In this document: positions 1 to 9,482 of the stretch, piece after piece
Layout: the number at the start of each line of letters is the position of its first letter
How positions within the stretch are numbered: position 1 is the stretch's first letter
Notes under the pieces: model-generated
Seen by the model: only the letters and a program-made list of their open reading frames with translations
Database searches by the model: none
Told to the model about the DNA's origin: nothing
Assembly (NCBI GenBank): GCA_013002885.1
Contig: JABDLS010000043.1
Location: 1 to 49,364, forward strand
Origin: Gemmatimonadota bacterium
GTDB lineage: Bacteria > Gemmatimonadota > Gemmatimonadetes > Longimicrobiales > Gaopeijiaceae
Length of the DNA stretch: 49,364 nucleotides
Direction of reading: 5' to 3'
Translations under genes and position numbers: made by a program

Positions 1-37
1 GAGCGGGAGGCTCCCCCCGCGACCCCGCGGGTAGCCG

Positions 38-610
38 TCAGACGAGCGCGGCCTCGCGGGCTTCCTCCTCGACGACCTCTTTCACGGCCTGGACCTGAAG
101 AGAGATCCCGACGGAGTGGCCGACCAGGATTCCGCCGGTCTCCAGCGCCTGGTTCCACTTGAGACCGAAGTCACGGCGATCGATCTCCGTACTCGCCGTG
201 AAGCCCGCGCGGCTTCCGCCCCACGGGTCCGTGCCCGTGCCATCGAACGTCGCCGCGAGCGTGACCTCACGGGTCGTCCCGCGGATGGTCAGATCGCCGA
301 CCACCTCGAACTCACTGCCCTCTTCGATGGAGCCGGACAAGCGCTTCGACACGAAAGTGATTTCGGGAAATCGCTCCACCTCGAAGAAGTCACCCGAGCG
401 GAGATGGTTGTCGCGATCGGCCACCCCTGTGTCGATGCTCGCGGCCCCGATCTCGACCTTCGCCGACGACTCGGCGGGGTTCTCGGCGTCGATCTCGATG
501 CGGCCGTTGAAGTCGGAGAATTGCCCGCGGACGGTCGTGAACATCATGTGCTTCACGCTGAACTCGATCTGCGTATGCGCCGGGTCGACCTTCCAGAGTG
601 TCTTACTCAT
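38..610 (-). CDS. YceI family protein (lipocalin-like isoprenoid-binding fold)
   Basis: 190 aa, the usual length for a YceI domain. The N-terminus (WKVDPAHTQIEFSVKHMMF, residues 6-24) and the C-terminal GGILVGHSVGISLQVQAV are typical of the family, whose beta-barrel binds a long polyprenyl chain or amide lipid in characterised members. There is no signal peptide, so this copy should be cytoplasmic, unlike E. coli YceI. The ligand is unknown. A GAGG lies 9 nt before the ATG, and the gene is transcribed alone, divergently from the TPR gene at 786, from an unusually AT-rich intergenic stretch. Confidence 0.93.
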   Translation of the reverse strand: MSKTLWKVDPAHTQIEFSVKHMMFTTVRGQFSDFNGRIEIDAENPAESSAKVEIGAASIDTGVADRDNHLRSGDFFEVERFPEITFVSKRLSGSIEEGSEFEVVGDLTIRGTTREVTLAATFDGTGTDPWGGSRAGFTASTEIDRRDFGLKWNQALETGGILVGHSVGISLQVQAVKEVVEEEAREAALV

Positions 611-661
611 CGGATATGCCTCTATGAACTTGATGCCAGAATGAACTAATACATGAATAAT

Positions 662-689
662 AAACTATTGTCTAATCTTGGAACGTCAA
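662..689 (-). promoter_or_regulatory. Candidate sigma-70-type promoter for the YceI gene in an AT-rich island
   Basis: On the minus strand TTGACG (684-689) is followed after 16 nt by TAGTTT (662-667). The stretch 630-680 is strikingly AT-rich for this chromosome. A leader of about 45 nt would precede the ATG at 610. The -35 is good (5 of 6), the -10 only fair (3 of 6). Confidence 0.45.
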
Positions 690-785
690 GAGAGCTCGTT
701 CCCCGATGGACCCCTGCCCCTGCCTGTAGGTTAGGATAGAGGTCTCATACCGACCCTCCGCCATCCCGCCGAGCTCTCGCCTCAA

Positions 786-2336
786 GTGTCACCTGAACGC
801 CCCACCCCATCGCGGACCACGAAGGTCGTGTCGGGCGCCCTCGTCCTGGCCCTCGTGTTCGTGGCCCTTCAGTTGAGCTGGGCACGGCTCTTCGCCGACC
901 GCGCCTACGAGGCATCAGTGGCCATCATGCCTTTCGAGAACCGCACCGGCGACCCGCGCTTCGACTACCTGGGCCAGTCCCTGGCCGAGGGTGTCATCAC
1001 TCAGCTCGCCACGGTTCCCGAGATCAGGGTCCTGGATCTCTACACTGCCGCCTCCGTCATGAAGGACAGTCTGGGCACTCCCCGCCTCCATGACAGCCTC
1101 AACGTCGAGCACATCATCCACGGCTACATCGAAAGCCGCGGAGATACCCTGGTGGTCAACGTCTCCGAGTCCGACGTGGAGGGCTTCCTCTCCCTGCGGA
1201 CCCAGCACATCCTGACGCCTGAGCGGCTCCAGTCGGGCCAGGTCGACCTGGCCAACCGTGTCGTCCTCACCTTCCTGAGAGACGTCGGGATGGAGGACCG
1301 CTACGCGCCCCACCTGGCCGTCGTCGGGCCCGGGCGGGACGCTTACCTGGCCGGAACGGAGGCACTCGGTCAGAGGACTCCCGCGGCCATGCGCGAGGCT
1401 ATCCGTTGGTTCCGCGAGGCCATCGAGCTTGAACCTACGTCCGCCGTGGCCCTGGCGGCCCTGTCGTCGGCCTACGCCCTCACCGTGTACTACAAGTACG
1501 ACGTCGGCATGTCCTCCTACGAGCTTGCCGCACGGTCGTTCGTGGCCGCCGATTCGGCGATCGCCCTCGACCCCGAAGAGGCCAACGGGTACGCAGCCCG
1601 CGGTTACGTCCGCGCTCTACTGGGAGTGGAGATCGACGAGGCCGAGGCGGACTTCGCTCGGGCCCAGGGACTGGCTCCCAACGCGCCGAACGGCCCGAGC
1701 TGGTCGGCTCGTATCCTCGCCCGCCGGGACCGGGTGGATGACGCCTTCGCCGAGGCCGAGCGGGCTCGGGACCTCGACCCGTTGCAGGCCGGCCGCCGCA
1801 CGGCTCTCGCGTCCTTGGGCTTCCAGCTCGGAGCCTACGACGTGAGCATCGCAGAGGCCCGCGAGGCGTATCGCCTCGAACCACGTCTCTCCCTGGCCAA
1901 GGCCTTCGAAGGACGGGCCCTGGCCTTGACTGGGCGTGCCGACGAGTGCTTGCGTCTCGACTTCGATGTGTACGAGCTCGTGCGTGCCCTCTGCCTCCAC
2001 GCGGCCGGACGCACCGAGGAGGCCCGGGCGCTGGTGAGCGCCGCCGAAGACCGCCTCGCAGACACGGGCATCGATGATCCCTCCTACCTCCCCGAGCTCA
2101 CAGCCCAGGATCTGGCGGCGTACTACGGGTACGTGGGAGACGCCGCAGCTGCCGGACGTTGGGTCGAGTACGCCTTCGAGCTCTCTCCTGCCGGCGTGGA
2201 TGAACGACTCCTGGGCTCGGCACTCTTCGATCCCGTCCGAGATCGGCCCGAATACTCGGCAGCCCTCACGGCCGCCCGCGAGGACGCACGAGCACGATTC
2301 TTCAACGGCCGTCGCTCGGTGGAGTCGCCCCTATGA
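786..2336 (+). CDS. Membrane-anchored FlgO-like/TPR protein
   Basis: 516 aa from a GTG start. One transmembrane helix (about residues 14-32) is followed by a FlgO-like module (about 43-130, VAIMPFENRTGDPRFDYLGQ onwards) and then TPR-type helical repeats to the C-terminus. This module combination is known at the C-terminal end of bacterial Ser/Thr kinases and adenylate-cyclase-like regulators; here no catalytic domain is present, so a scaffold or sensor outside the cytoplasmic membrane is the likely role. Its stop overlaps the start of the next gene (ATGA), so the two are translationally coupled. Partners are unknown. Confidence 0.85.
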   Translation: MSPERPTPSRTTKVVSGALVLALVFVALQLSWARLFADRAYEASVAIMPFENRTGDPRFDYLGQSLAEGVITQLATVPEIRVLDLYTAASVMKDSLGTPRLHDSLNVEHIIHGYIESRGDTLVVNVSESDVEGFLSLRTQHILTPERLQSGQVDLANRVVLTFLRDVGMEDRYAPHLAVVGPGRDAYLAGTEALGQRTPAAMREAIRWFREAIELEPTSAVALAALSSAYALTVYYKYDVGMSSYELAARSFVAADSAIALDPEEANGYAARGYVRALLGVEIDEAEADFARAQGLAPNAPNGPSWSARILARRDRVDDAFAEAERARDLDPLQAGRRTALASLGFQLGAYDVSIAEAREAYRLEPRLSLAKAFEGRALALTGRADECLRLDFDVYELVRALCLHAAGRTEEARALVSAAEDRLADTGIDDPSYLPELTAQDLAAYYGYVGDAAAAGRWVEYAFELSPAGVDERLLGSALFDPVRDRPEYSAALTAAREDARARFFNGRRSVESPL

Positions 2337-2803
2337 TGACACGCCCCGCCAACCGAGTCTTTTCAGCCGCGCGCTGCGTGCTCCTCCTCCTCGCGCTGGC
2401 CCTTGCGTACGCCCCGTCGGTTTCGGCTCAGGGCATTGCGAGCATCATGTCGGGCCTTCGGGAAGGCGGCGGCTGGGTGGGCATCCCCATCGAGGGTGGA
2501 CGTGGTAGCTACTCGACGGTCCGGCTGCCCACCGCCGGGATGACGCTACGTGGCTGCGTGAACGTCTGGTACGGACACTCGGGAAGTTGGACCATCGAGG
2601 CCCGCGAACAGATGGCCGACTCGACGGTGGTCCTGGACGCCGAGCCGGGGATCCCCGTTCCCTTCGTCCACACCTTCGGCATGCAAGCCAGGCTCGACTT
2701 CGACTTCCGCTGGAGTGAGCCTCGGGACACGACGCTCATGATGTGGGTTGGCGTCGACATGGACGGCGAGGGCGGAGAGCCCCCTGTCTGTGACCCCTAC
2801 TAG
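2333..2803 (+). CDS. Exported protein of unknown function
   Basis: 156 aa with a clear Sec signal peptide (hydrophobic core LLLLALALAYAPSVS, cleavage near SAQ-G at about residue 32). I do not recognise the mature domain; it has a predicted beta-rich composition and two cysteines (in RGCVNVW and PPVCDPY) that could form a disulfide. The ATG overlaps the stop of the TPR protein by 4 nt, so it probably works with that protein in the periplasm. It ends close to the convergent sdhB. Confidence 0.75.
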   Translation: MMTRPANRVFSAARCVLLLLALALAYAPSVSAQGIASIMSGLREGGGWVGIPIEGGRGSYSTVRLPTAGMTLRGCVNVWYGHSGSWTIEAREQMADSTVVLDAEPGIPVPFVHTFGMQARLDFDFRWSEPRDTTLMMWVGVDMDGEGGEPPVCDPY

Positions 2804-2804
2804 A

Positions 2805-2835
2805 TGGCCGAAAGCGACGGTTTCGGGTCCGGCCA
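2805..2835. terminator. Hairpin between convergent genes
   Basis: CCGAAA (2808-2813) pairs with TTTCGG (2821-2826) around a 7-nt loop, extended on the outside by TGGCC/GGCCA (2805-2809, 2831-2835) with a small asymmetry. It lies between the convergent ends of the exported protein (2803) and sdhB (2857). There is no clear T-tract on either strand, so strength is uncertain. Confidence 0.45.
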
Positions 2836-2856
2836 CGAGCCGACGGAACGCGCCTC

Positions 2857-3609
2857 CTACTCGGGCCTGTCCAGCAACGTCGCCTTGATGAGGTCCCGAT
2901 TGAGCTGGGCGATGTAGTCGATGCTGATGCCCTTGGGGCACGCCTCCTGACACGCCCCGTGGTTCGTGCAGTTTCCGAATCCTTCGGCGTCATGCTGAGC
3001 CACCATGCTCAGCACACGGTCGTAACGCTCGGTCTGCCCCTGAGGCATATGAGCCAGGTGGGCCACCTTCGCCGAGGTGAAGAGCATGGCCGATGCGTTG
3101 GGACACGCGGCAACGCAGGCGGCGCACCCGATGCACGTCGCCGCGTCAAAAGCGGCGTCGGCGTCCTCTTTCGGCACGGGGATGGCGTTGCCGTCAGGGG
3201 CGCTCCCTGTGCGGACCGAGATGTAGCCACCGGCTTGGATGATCCGGTCGAAGCTCGAACGATCCACCACCAGGTCCTTGAGGACCGGGAACGCCAACGC
3301 CTTCCAGGGCTCGATCCAGATCTCGTCGCCGTCCTTGAAGGAGCGCATGTGCAGCTGGCACGCGCTGGTCATGGACTTGGGACCGTGGGGCACTCCGTTG
3401 ATCATCATCCCGCACGAGCCGCATATGCCCTCACGACAGTCGTGCTCGAAGGCGATGGGCTCACCTCCAGTCTCGGTGAGGCGGTTGTTGACCAGATCCA
3501 GCATCTCCAGAAACGACATGTCCGGAGTGACGTCCTCGGCCTCGTACCGTTCGTGCCGACCCGAGTCGTCGGGTCCCTTCTGGCGCCAGACATGCAGCGT
3601 CAGCTTCAT
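2857..3609 (-). CDS. sdhB: Succinate dehydrogenase/fumarate reductase iron-sulfur subunit
   Basis: 250 aa. It carries electrons from the flavin to the membrane quinone site. Cluster ligands are all visible: [2Fe-2S] cysteines C58, C63, C66 and C84; ferredoxin-type cysteines C159, C162, C165 and C169 ([12 protein letters not shown]); and C214, C220 and C224, together giving the [4Fe-4S] and [3Fe-4S] centres. It begins immediately after the sdhA stop codon and is last in sdhC-sdhA-sdhB, the order usual for type B complexes. Confidence 0.97.
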   Translation of the reverse strand: MKLTLHVWRQKGPDDSGRHERYEAEDVTPDMSFLEMLDLVNNRLTETGGEPIAFEHDCREGICGSCGMMINGVPHGPKSMTSACQLHMRSFKDGDEIWIEPWKALAFPVLKDLVVDRSSFDRIIQAGGYISVRTGSAPDGNAIPVPKEDADAAFDAATCIGCAACVAACPNASAMLFTSAKVAHLAHMPQGQTERYDRVLSMVAQHDAEGFGNCTNHGACQEACPKGISIDYIAQLNRDLIKATLLDRPE

Positions 3610-5523
3610 CTATTTGTAGCTCCTCTGCGAGAGCTGGACATTGTCGAACTCCAATGCTTCGACGTGGCGGTTCGGCGCCTCGCCCACACCGGTGAACTCC
3701 CATACGGCGACATGGGCGTAGCGCTCGTCGTCACGCTTGGCCTCACCCTCCTCCGTGGTGTGTTCCACCCGATAGTGGGCACCGCACGACTCGACGCGCG
3801 TCAGGGCGTCGTAGCACATGACCTCGCCGAATTCGAGGAAGTCGGCCACCCGGCCGGCCTTCTCGAGGGACTGGTTGAGGTCGGCCGCCGAACCCGGCAC
3901 ACGCACCTCGTTCCAGAACCGCTCCCGGAGTTCGGGAATCTGCCGAAGGGCCCGCTCGAGCCCTTCCTTGCTCCGTTCCATCCCGCACTCGTTCCAGATG
4001 AGCCGGCCGAGCTCGATGTGGAAATCGTCGACCGTCCGGTTGCCGTTCACCGACATGAGTCGGTCGAGGCGGTCCCGGACGTCCTTCTCGGCATCCTTCA
4101 CCGCCGAGTGATCCGTGGGCACGGGCTGGTGGGATACCCGGGCCAGGTAGTTGCCGATGGTCATGGGAATGACGAAGTAGCCGTCGGCGAGACCCTGCAT
4201 GAGAGCGCTGGCACCGAGCCGGTTGGCACCGTGGTCGGAGAAGTTGGCCTCCCCGATGGCGAAGAGCCCGGGCACGGTGGTCATGAGGTCGTAGTCCACC
4301 CACAGGCCGCCCATGGTGTAGTGGGGCGCCGGGTAGATGCGCATGGGCCGGTCGTACGGGTTCTCCCCGGTGATCTTCTCGTACATCTCGAAGAGGTTGC
4401 CGTACCGCTCGCTGATGGTGTCGCGGCCGAGGCGCTCGATGGCGTCCTTGAAGTCCAGGTACACGCCGTTCTCCCGCTCTCCCACCCCGTGTCCCGCATC
4501 CACCATCTCTTTGGCCCGTCGTGACGCGATGTCCCGAGGCGTGAGGTTCCCGAAGGAGGGATAGAGGCGCTCCAGGTAGTAGTCACGCTCGCCCTCGGGG
4601 ATGTCCCGCGGAGCCCTCTTCTCCTCTTTGTCCTCGGGCACCCAGATGCGCCCGTCGTTTCGAAGTGACTCGCTCATGAGCGTGAGCTTCGACTGGTATT
4701 CACCCGACGGCGGAATGCAGGTCGGATGGATCTGGGTGAAGCACGGGTTGGCGAAACCGGCTCCGCGCCTGTGGGCACGCCAGGTGGCCGTGACGTTGCA
4801 GTGCTTGGCGTTCGTCGAAAGGAAGAAGACGTTCGAATAGCCCCCGGTCGCCAGCACGACTGCGTCGCCGGTGTACGACTCGAGCTGCCCGGTCACCATG
4901 TTCCGGGTGACGATGCCTCGGGCTACGCCATCCACGACGACCACGTCCATCATCTCGTGGCGCGTGGCGATCTCCACCGTACCCGCCGCGATCTGACGCT
5001 CCAGCGCTTGATAGGCCCCGAGCAAGAGCTGCTGGCCCGTCTGGCCTCGAGCATAGAAGGTCCGAGATACCTGGGCGCCGCCGAAGGAGCGGTTCGCCAG
5101 AAGCCCACCGTACTCACGGGCGAAGGGCACGCCCTGGGCCACGGCCTGGTCGATGATGTTCAGGCTGATCTGGGCCAACCGATAGACGTTGGCCTCCCGG
5201 GAGCGGAAGTCGCCTCCCTTCACCGTGTCGTAGAAGAGCCGGAAGACAGAGTCGCCGTCGTTCTGGTAGTTCTTCGCCGCGTTGATTCCGCCCTGGGCCG
5301 CGATGGAGTGGGCACGGCGGGGTGAGTCGTGGTACGTGAAGACCTTCACGTTGTAGCCGAGCTCGCCCATGGTCGCCGCCGCCGACGCGCCGGCGAGGCC
5401 GGTGCCCACGATGATGACGTCGTATTTCCGCTTGTTGGCGGGGTTCACCAGCTTCATCTCGAAGCGGTGGTTGTCCCACTTGTCCGCAATGGGCCCAGCC
5501 GGGACCCCGCTGTTCAGTTGCAC
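3610..5523 (-). CDS. sdhA: Succinate dehydrogenase/fumarate reductase flavoprotein subunit
   Basis: 637 aa. It oxidises succinate to fumarate in the TCA cycle at the inner face of the membrane. Visible features are the Rossmann dinucleotide motif [11 protein letters not shown] (about 39-49), the [11 protein letters not shown] segment whose H72 is the expected covalent FAD attachment site, the HPT substrate-site motif at 266-268 and the following [11 protein letters not shown] segment. Length fits the Bacteroidota/epsilon-type (type B) subfamily, longer than E. coli SdhA. About 40 nt separate it from sdhC and none from sdhB. Confidence 0.97.
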   Translation of the reverse strand: MQLNSGVPAGPIADKWDNHRFEMKLVNPANKRKYDVIIVGTGLAGASAAATMGELGYNVKVFTYHDSPRRAHSIAAQGGINAAKNYQNDGDSVFRLFYDTVKGGDFRSREANVYRLAQISLNIIDQAVAQGVPFAREYGGLLANRSFGGAQVSRTFYARGQTGQQLLLGAYQALERQIAAGTVEIATRHEMMDVVVVDGVARGIVTRNMVTGQLESYTGDAVVLATGGYSNVFFLSTNAKHCNVTATWRAHRRGAGFANPCFTQIHPTCIPPSGEYQSKLTLMSESLRNDGRIWVPEDKEEKRAPRDIPEGERDYYLERLYPSFGNLTPRDIASRRAKEMVDAGHGVGERENGVYLDFKDAIERLGRDTISERYGNLFEMYEKITGENPYDRPMRIYPAPHYTMGGLWVDYDLMTTVPGLFAIGEANFSDHGANRLGASALMQGLADGYFVIPMTIGNYLARVSHQPVPTDHSAVKDAEKDVRDRLDRLMSVNGNRTVDDFHIELGRLIWNECGMERSKEGLERALRQIPELRERFWNEVRVPGSAADLNQSLEKAGRVADFLEFGEVMCYDALTRVESCGAHYRVEHTTEEGEAKRDDERYAHVAVWEFTGVGEAPNRHVEALEFDNVQLSQRSYK

Positions 5524-5563
5524 GTCTGGAAGGACCTTCGGGCCACGCTCACCGGCGCCGCCC

Positions 5564-6256
5564 CTATGTGAGGACGCCGGCCAGGACCAGCGTCGCGGGT
5601 GTCAGGAATCCGACGAAGACCACCAGAGCGAAGCCTGCCGCGAAGGGCCGACGAAGCGGATTGTACTTCGGATGGTTCAGACCAAGGGTCTGAAAAAAGC
5701 TCCACACGCCGTGATAGAGGTGGAACGCCAACGCCGACTGGGCGAGAAAGTAGAAGCCGTACACAAGCGGATTCTGAAAGGCGTTCACGTAATTCTGATG
5801 CACCGCACCGTACTCGAAGGAACTGTGGAGATCGCCGGTGGTGAAGTGGAGAATGTGGTAGACGATGAAGAGGAGGAGAATCACGCCACCCCACCGCATC
5901 GTCCGTGACGCGTAGGAGAGGGAGAGGTTCGTCTCCTTCCCGTAGCTACCGGAACGAGCCTCGCGGCTCTTCTTCCAGAGCTGGAACGCCGACACGATGT
6001 GGACGGCCACCGCCGCCAGCAGGACGAGACGGGTGAGCCAAAGAACGCCCTCGTGGGGAACCAGCGGGTAGCCGACATCGCGGAGGAACTCGGCATAGAC
6101 GTCCATGGCGTACGAGCCGTCCTCGGCCCGCGGCGCCAGCATCTTGAGGTTGCCCAACATGTGGACGAAGACGAACCCGAAGAGCACGAGTCCCGACGCC
6201 GCCATCAGGACCTTCTTCCCGACGGTGGTGCGGTAGAGTGTGGCCACGCGGCGCAT
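5564..6256 (-). CDS. sdhC: Succinate dehydrogenase cytochrome b558 subunit (type B, five helices)
   Basis: 230 aa with five hydrophobic helices (about 17-37, 69-90, 115-133, 155-185 and 205-228), the layout of B. subtilis SdhC and Wolinella FrdC, in which a single subunit binds two haems b and reduces quinone, normally menaquinone. Candidate haem histidines sit in FVFVHML, AVHIV, VYHILHF and AFHLYHG. No SdhD gene follows, as expected for this type. First gene of sdhCAB; a weak promoter (TTCAAA, 16 nt, TAGATT on the minus strand around 6365-6395) is possible. Confidence 0.95.
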   Translation of the reverse strand: MRRVATLYRTTVGKKVLMAASGLVLFGFVFVHMLGNLKMLAPRAEDGSYAMDVYAEFLRDVGYPLVPHEGVLWLTRLVLLAAVAVHIVSAFQLWKKSREARSGSYGKETNLSLSYASRTMRWGGVILLLFIVYHILHFTTGDLHSSFEYGAVHQNYVNAFQNPLVYGFYFLAQSALAFHLYHGVWSFFQTLGLNHPKYNPLRRPFAAGFALVVFVGFLTPATLVLAGVLT

Positions 6257-6415
6257 CTATGGCTTCCAGGCGAGGTTGCGGAGTCTTGGAGCGACCAGCC
6301 GGCTAACTCCTTCGGCGGACGGAATACCCCCGAACGACGAAGAGTGCCGGCGAATTCCGATTGAATCTAGAAGGCTCCCCGCGGATTTGAACGACGCTCC
6401 GTTCAGAGGCGCGGG

Positions 6416-7219
6416 TCAGTCCTGGTACAGTCCCTCGGCGGCACGCGCGCTCACGATGAGTCCTTTGATGAGAGCCGAGCTCAGCCCCTGGTGCTCCATC
6501 TCGTTCAGGCCCGCGATGGTGCATCCGCGAGGCGTGGTCACCCTGTCGATCTCTCCTTCCGGGTGGCTGTCCTTCTTGAGGCTGAGTGCCGCAGCCCCAC
6601 GGGCCGTCTGCCCGGCGAGGAGGAGGGCCTCCTCCGGGTGGAATCCGATCTCGATGCCGCCCTGCGAGGCGGCTCGAATGCAGCGGAGGAAGAACGCCAC
6701 GCCGCACGCGCACAGAGCGGTAGCCGGCACCATCATCTCCTCGCGAATCACCAACGTCACTCCCACGGCGTCGAAGAGCCGGCTCGCCTCGTCCAGGGCC
6801 TCGTCGGCACCCTCTTCTGCCGAGAGACACGTCATGGACTCGCCGATGGAGACGGCCGTGTTCGGCATGGCCCTCACGATGGGGACGCCGTCGCCCAGCG
6901 CCTCGCGCAGGCCGGCGATAGAGGCGCCGGACACCACGGAGACGACTCGATGCCGCCCGGCGTCGATGACGTCGACGATCTCGCTGAGAAGAGCGTCCAG
7001 CTGTTGGGGCTGAACCGCGAGGACGACGAGGTCACAGGCGTCCACTGCCGTGGCATTGTCCGCGCTGACGACGAAGCCGACATCGGCAAGATCGTCGAGC
7101 TTTTCGGTCTCACGACGGGTGACGTGGACGTCGGCGGGGTCTACGTGCCCGGCGGCCACCCACCCGGTGGCAAGGGCGCGGCCGAGGTTGCCCCCGCCGA
7201 GTACGGCGATCTTGGTCAT
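6416..7219 (-). CDS. proC: Pyrroline-5-carboxylate reductase
   Basis: 267 aa, the family's normal size. It makes proline from 1-pyrroline-5-carboxylate using NAD(P)H. The start MTKIAVLGGGNLGRA gives the Rossmann motif directly at the N-terminus; a longer upstream reading frame overlaps the EF-G-like gene and has no family similarity, so I placed the start at 7219. The RAMPNTAVSIGE segment and the C-terminal LIKGLIVSARAAEGLY block are characteristic. It starts 4 nt after the EF-G-like gene and must share its transcript. Confidence 0.95.
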   Translation of the reverse strand: MTKIAVLGGGNLGRALATGWVAAGHVDPADVHVTRRETEKLDDLADVGFVVSADNATAVDACDLVVLAVQPQQLDALLSEIVDVIDAGRHRVVSVVSGASIAGLREALGDGVPIVRAMPNTAVSIGESMTCLSAEEGADEALDEASRLFDAVGVTLVIREEMMVPATALCACGVAFFLRCIRAASQGGIEIGFHPEEALLLAGQTARGAAALSLKKDSHPEGEIDRVTTPRGCTIAGLNEMEHQGLSSALIKGLIVSARAAEGLYQD

Positions 7220-7223
7220 GGTC

Positions 7224-9299
7224 CTAACTCGCCTCCAACGCCTCCCGATCCCGGCGCACCTTAGCCGCGACGTGGTCCGGCGCCGGCTCGTAGCCTGCCG
7301 CCTCCCTCGTATGGTGCCCTCGTCCCTGGGTGATGGACCGAAGCGTCGCAGCGTACTTGTACAGCTCCGACTCGGGTACGATGGCACGGACGGTGGTCCT
7401 GCCGTCCACCGGCTCCATGCCCTGGACCTTCCCGCGACGCGACGTGAGGTCACCCATGATGTCCCCGACGTACTCGTCGGGCGTCAGCACGGCGACTTCC
7501 ACGACCGGCTCCAACAGAATGGGCCGGCACTTCTCGGCCACCGACCGGAACGCGTGCGAGCCCGCCAGCTTGAAGGCGATGTCCGAGGAGTCGACGGCGT
7601 GGTAGGAGCCGTCGTAGCACTCGGCGGCGAAATCGACGATGGGGTATCCGGCGACGATGCCTCGCTGGGCTGCTTCCTGAATGCCCCGATCGACCGACGG
7701 GACGTACTTGCCCGGGATCACGCCACCCTTGATGGCGTTGATGAATTCGTAGCCCGAGCCGCGCGGTAGCGGCTTCAGGCGAACCCAGCAGTCACCGAAC
7801 TGCCCGCGGCCACCGGACTGCTTCTTGTGCCTGCCCTGACCCTCTGCCTGCTTGGTGAGCGTCTCGCGGTACGCGATGCGAGGCTGTTCGGTCTCGACCT
7901 CGACCCCATACTTTCGCGCCATCCTCTCGAACTGGACCTCGAGATGCATCTCACCGAGCCCCCGGGCGATGGTCTGGTGCAGCTCCGGGTCGAACGACGC
8001 GCTGAACGCCGGGTCCTCTTCGTGGATCCTGGGAATGACCTCGCCGAGCTTGTCTTCGTCGTTGCGGGTCCTGCCCTTGATGGCGATGGAGATGTCGGCC
8101 TTGGGGAAGTCGATCTTGTCGAGCTGCAGTCGCTTGCCCTTGCACAGCGTGTCGTTGGTGTGGGTGTGCTTGAGCTTGGCCACCACACCGATGTCGCCGG
8201 CGTGCAAAGTCGACACCTCATGGCGCTCCTTGCCCATGGGGACACCGAGGTGATTCAGCTTCTCCGACTGACCGTCGGAGGCGTTCGTGACCTCGTCTCC
8301 GTTGGAGACCGAACCCGAGAACACACGGAAGTAGGAGAGCTCACCCACGTGGGGCTCGGCCGCCGTCTTGAACACCAGCGCGGCGAGGGGCGCACTGTCC
8401 TCAGCCGGGTACTCGACGTCGTTCACGACCTCGGGCCTGGCCTCGGCCGGGTTGGGGCAGAGCTCGACGATCTTCTTTAGGAGGGCCCGCATTCCATAGG
8501 TCTGTTTGGCCGAACCGCAGAAGACGGGAAAGACCTCTCCCCTCCCCATGCCCCGGGCCATGGCCTCGATGGCCTCCTCCCTGGAGATGGCGCCGCCCTC
8601 CAGATAGGACTCGAGGAGGTTCTCGTCGGTGGTCGCGAGGGTCTCCTGGAGCTCCGTCTCCCACTGGGCCTCCTTGTCCTTCAGCTCGTCGGGAATGTCC
8701 GTCTCGTGGTACTCGCCCTTGTTCGTGCCCTCCTTGTAGATGTGGGCCTTCTCGGAGAAGAGATTGATGATGCCCGAAAATCCGGGGCCTTCGCCGATGG
8801 GGATCTCCACCGGAAGAGCGGCCTGCGTGAGCTGCCTCTTGATCTGACCGAAGACGCCGTCGAAGTCGGCGTGCTCCTTGTCCATGTTCGAGACGAAAAA
8901 AATCCGGGGAATTCCCCGGGCTTCGCAGTATCGCCAGACACGCCTCGTTCCCACCTCCACACCGGAGGTGGCGCTCACCACAATGATGGCGGCGTCCGCG
9001 ACGCGGATCGCGGACAGGGCCTCGCCGGTGAAGTCCAGATAGCCGGGCGTGTCGAGGAGATTGATCTTGGTGTTCAGGTGCTCGGCATACGCTGGCGTGA
9101 GCTGCAGCGAGATCCCGTGCTGGTGCTCCTCCGGGGCGTGCATGGTCAGCGCCGAGCCCTCGTCGACGTCACCCAGGCGCTTCGACGTACCGGCCACGAA
9201 GCAGAGTGCATCGATGAGCGTGGTCTTCCCCGAACTGCCGTGGCCCAGGACCGCGACGTTCCGAATGCGGTCCGTGGTGTACTCCTTGGCCGATGCCAT
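7224..9299 (-). CDS. Elongation factor G-like translational GTPase (EF-G2 type)
   Basis: 691 aa with the five-domain EF-G layout. G1 is GHGSSGKT, G3 DTPGYLDF, G4 NMDKEHAD; the C-terminal domains keep SRRGKVQGM and YATLRSITQGRG-like segments. The switch I motif, normally ERGITI in EF-G, reads EHQHGISL, which points to the EF-G-like paralogue group rather than the housekeeping fusA product; it is also not next to rpsL/rpsG/tufA. Role is unproven: ribosome recycling, stress translation or another ribosome-linked GTPase function. It heads an operon with proC, and a good promoter lies just upstream. Confidence 0.9.
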   Translation of the reverse strand: MASAKEYTTDRIRNVAVLGHGSSGKTTLIDALCFVAGTSKRLGDVDEGSALTMHAPEEHQHGISLQLTPAYAEHLNTKINLLDTPGYLDFTGEALSAIRVADAAIIVVSATSGVEVGTRRVWRYCEARGIPRIFFVSNMDKEHADFDGVFGQIKRQLTQAALPVEIPIGEGPGFSGIINLFSEKAHIYKEGTNKGEYHETDIPDELKDKEAQWETELQETLATTDENLLESYLEGGAISREEAIEAMARGMGRGEVFPVFCGSAKQTYGMRALLKKIVELCPNPAEARPEVVNDVEYPAEDSAPLAALVFKTAAEPHVGELSYFRVFSGSVSNGDEVTNASDGQSEKLNHLGVPMGKERHEVSTLHAGDIGVVAKLKHTHTNDTLCKGKRLQLDKIDFPKADISIAIKGRTRNDEDKLGEVIPRIHEEDPAFSASFDPELHQTIARGLGEMHLEVQFERMARKYGVEVETEQPRIAYRETLTKQAEGQGRHKKQSGGRGQFGDCWVRLKPLPRGSGYEFINAIKGGVIPGKYVPSVDRGIQEAAQRGIVAGYPIVDFAAECYDGSYHAVDSSDIAFKLAGSHAFRSVAEKCRPILLEPVVEVAVLTPDEYVGDIMGDLTSRRGKVQGMEPVDGRTTVRAIVPESELYKYAATLRSITQGRGHHTREAAGYEPAPDHVAAKVRRDREALEAS

Positions 9300-9334
9300 G
9301 CAGAATCCTCCGAGATCCGATCAAAAGGACCCCG

Positions 9335-9363
9335 ATTGTAGGAGGCCCCCGAAGCCGTAGCAA
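9335..9363 (-). promoter_or_regulatory. Sigma-70-type promoter for the EF-G-like/proC operon
   Basis: On the minus strand TTGCTA (9358-9363) and TACAAT (9335-9340) are exactly 17 nt apart. The -10 matches 5 of 6. A transcript starting near 9328 would have a leader of about 28 nt with GGAGG 7 nt before the ATG at 9299. Confidence 0.68.
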
Positions 9364-9417
9364 GCAGCCTTGGCCTCGCACGGAGGTCGTACGACCGCAT
9401 GGGGCTGCCGGCAAAGT

Positions 9418-9454
9418 GAAGAGGGCTCCCCACCCGTGGTCGGGAGCCCTCTTC
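9418..9454 (-). terminator. Terminator hairpin after the DUF6159 gene
   Basis: A perfect 13-bp stem (GAAGAGGGCTCCC at 9418-9430 with its complement at 9442-9454) around an 11-nt loop, 28 nt after the stop at 9483. On the minus strand ACTTTGCC follows, a short T-run. It also insulates the EF-G operon promoter. Confidence 0.75.
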
Positions 9455-9482
9455 AATGGCCGATGGCGATCGAGCGGTGCTG

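Noticed and set aside
16..31. CCCGCG/CGCGGG hairpin after the YceI gene.
   Set aside because: Only 6 bp in very GC-rich DNA with no T-run on the minus strand; such palindromes are expected by chance here.
2959..4524. A 521-codon open frame on the plus strand opposite sdhB/sdhA.
   Set aside because: It mirrors the GC-rich third positions of conserved sdh genes, has no domain features, and sdhA/sdhB are unmistakable. The same applies to long antisense frames opposite ilvE-unrelated genes such as those at 15724-16839, 24633-25859, 28394-29794 and 40157-41299.
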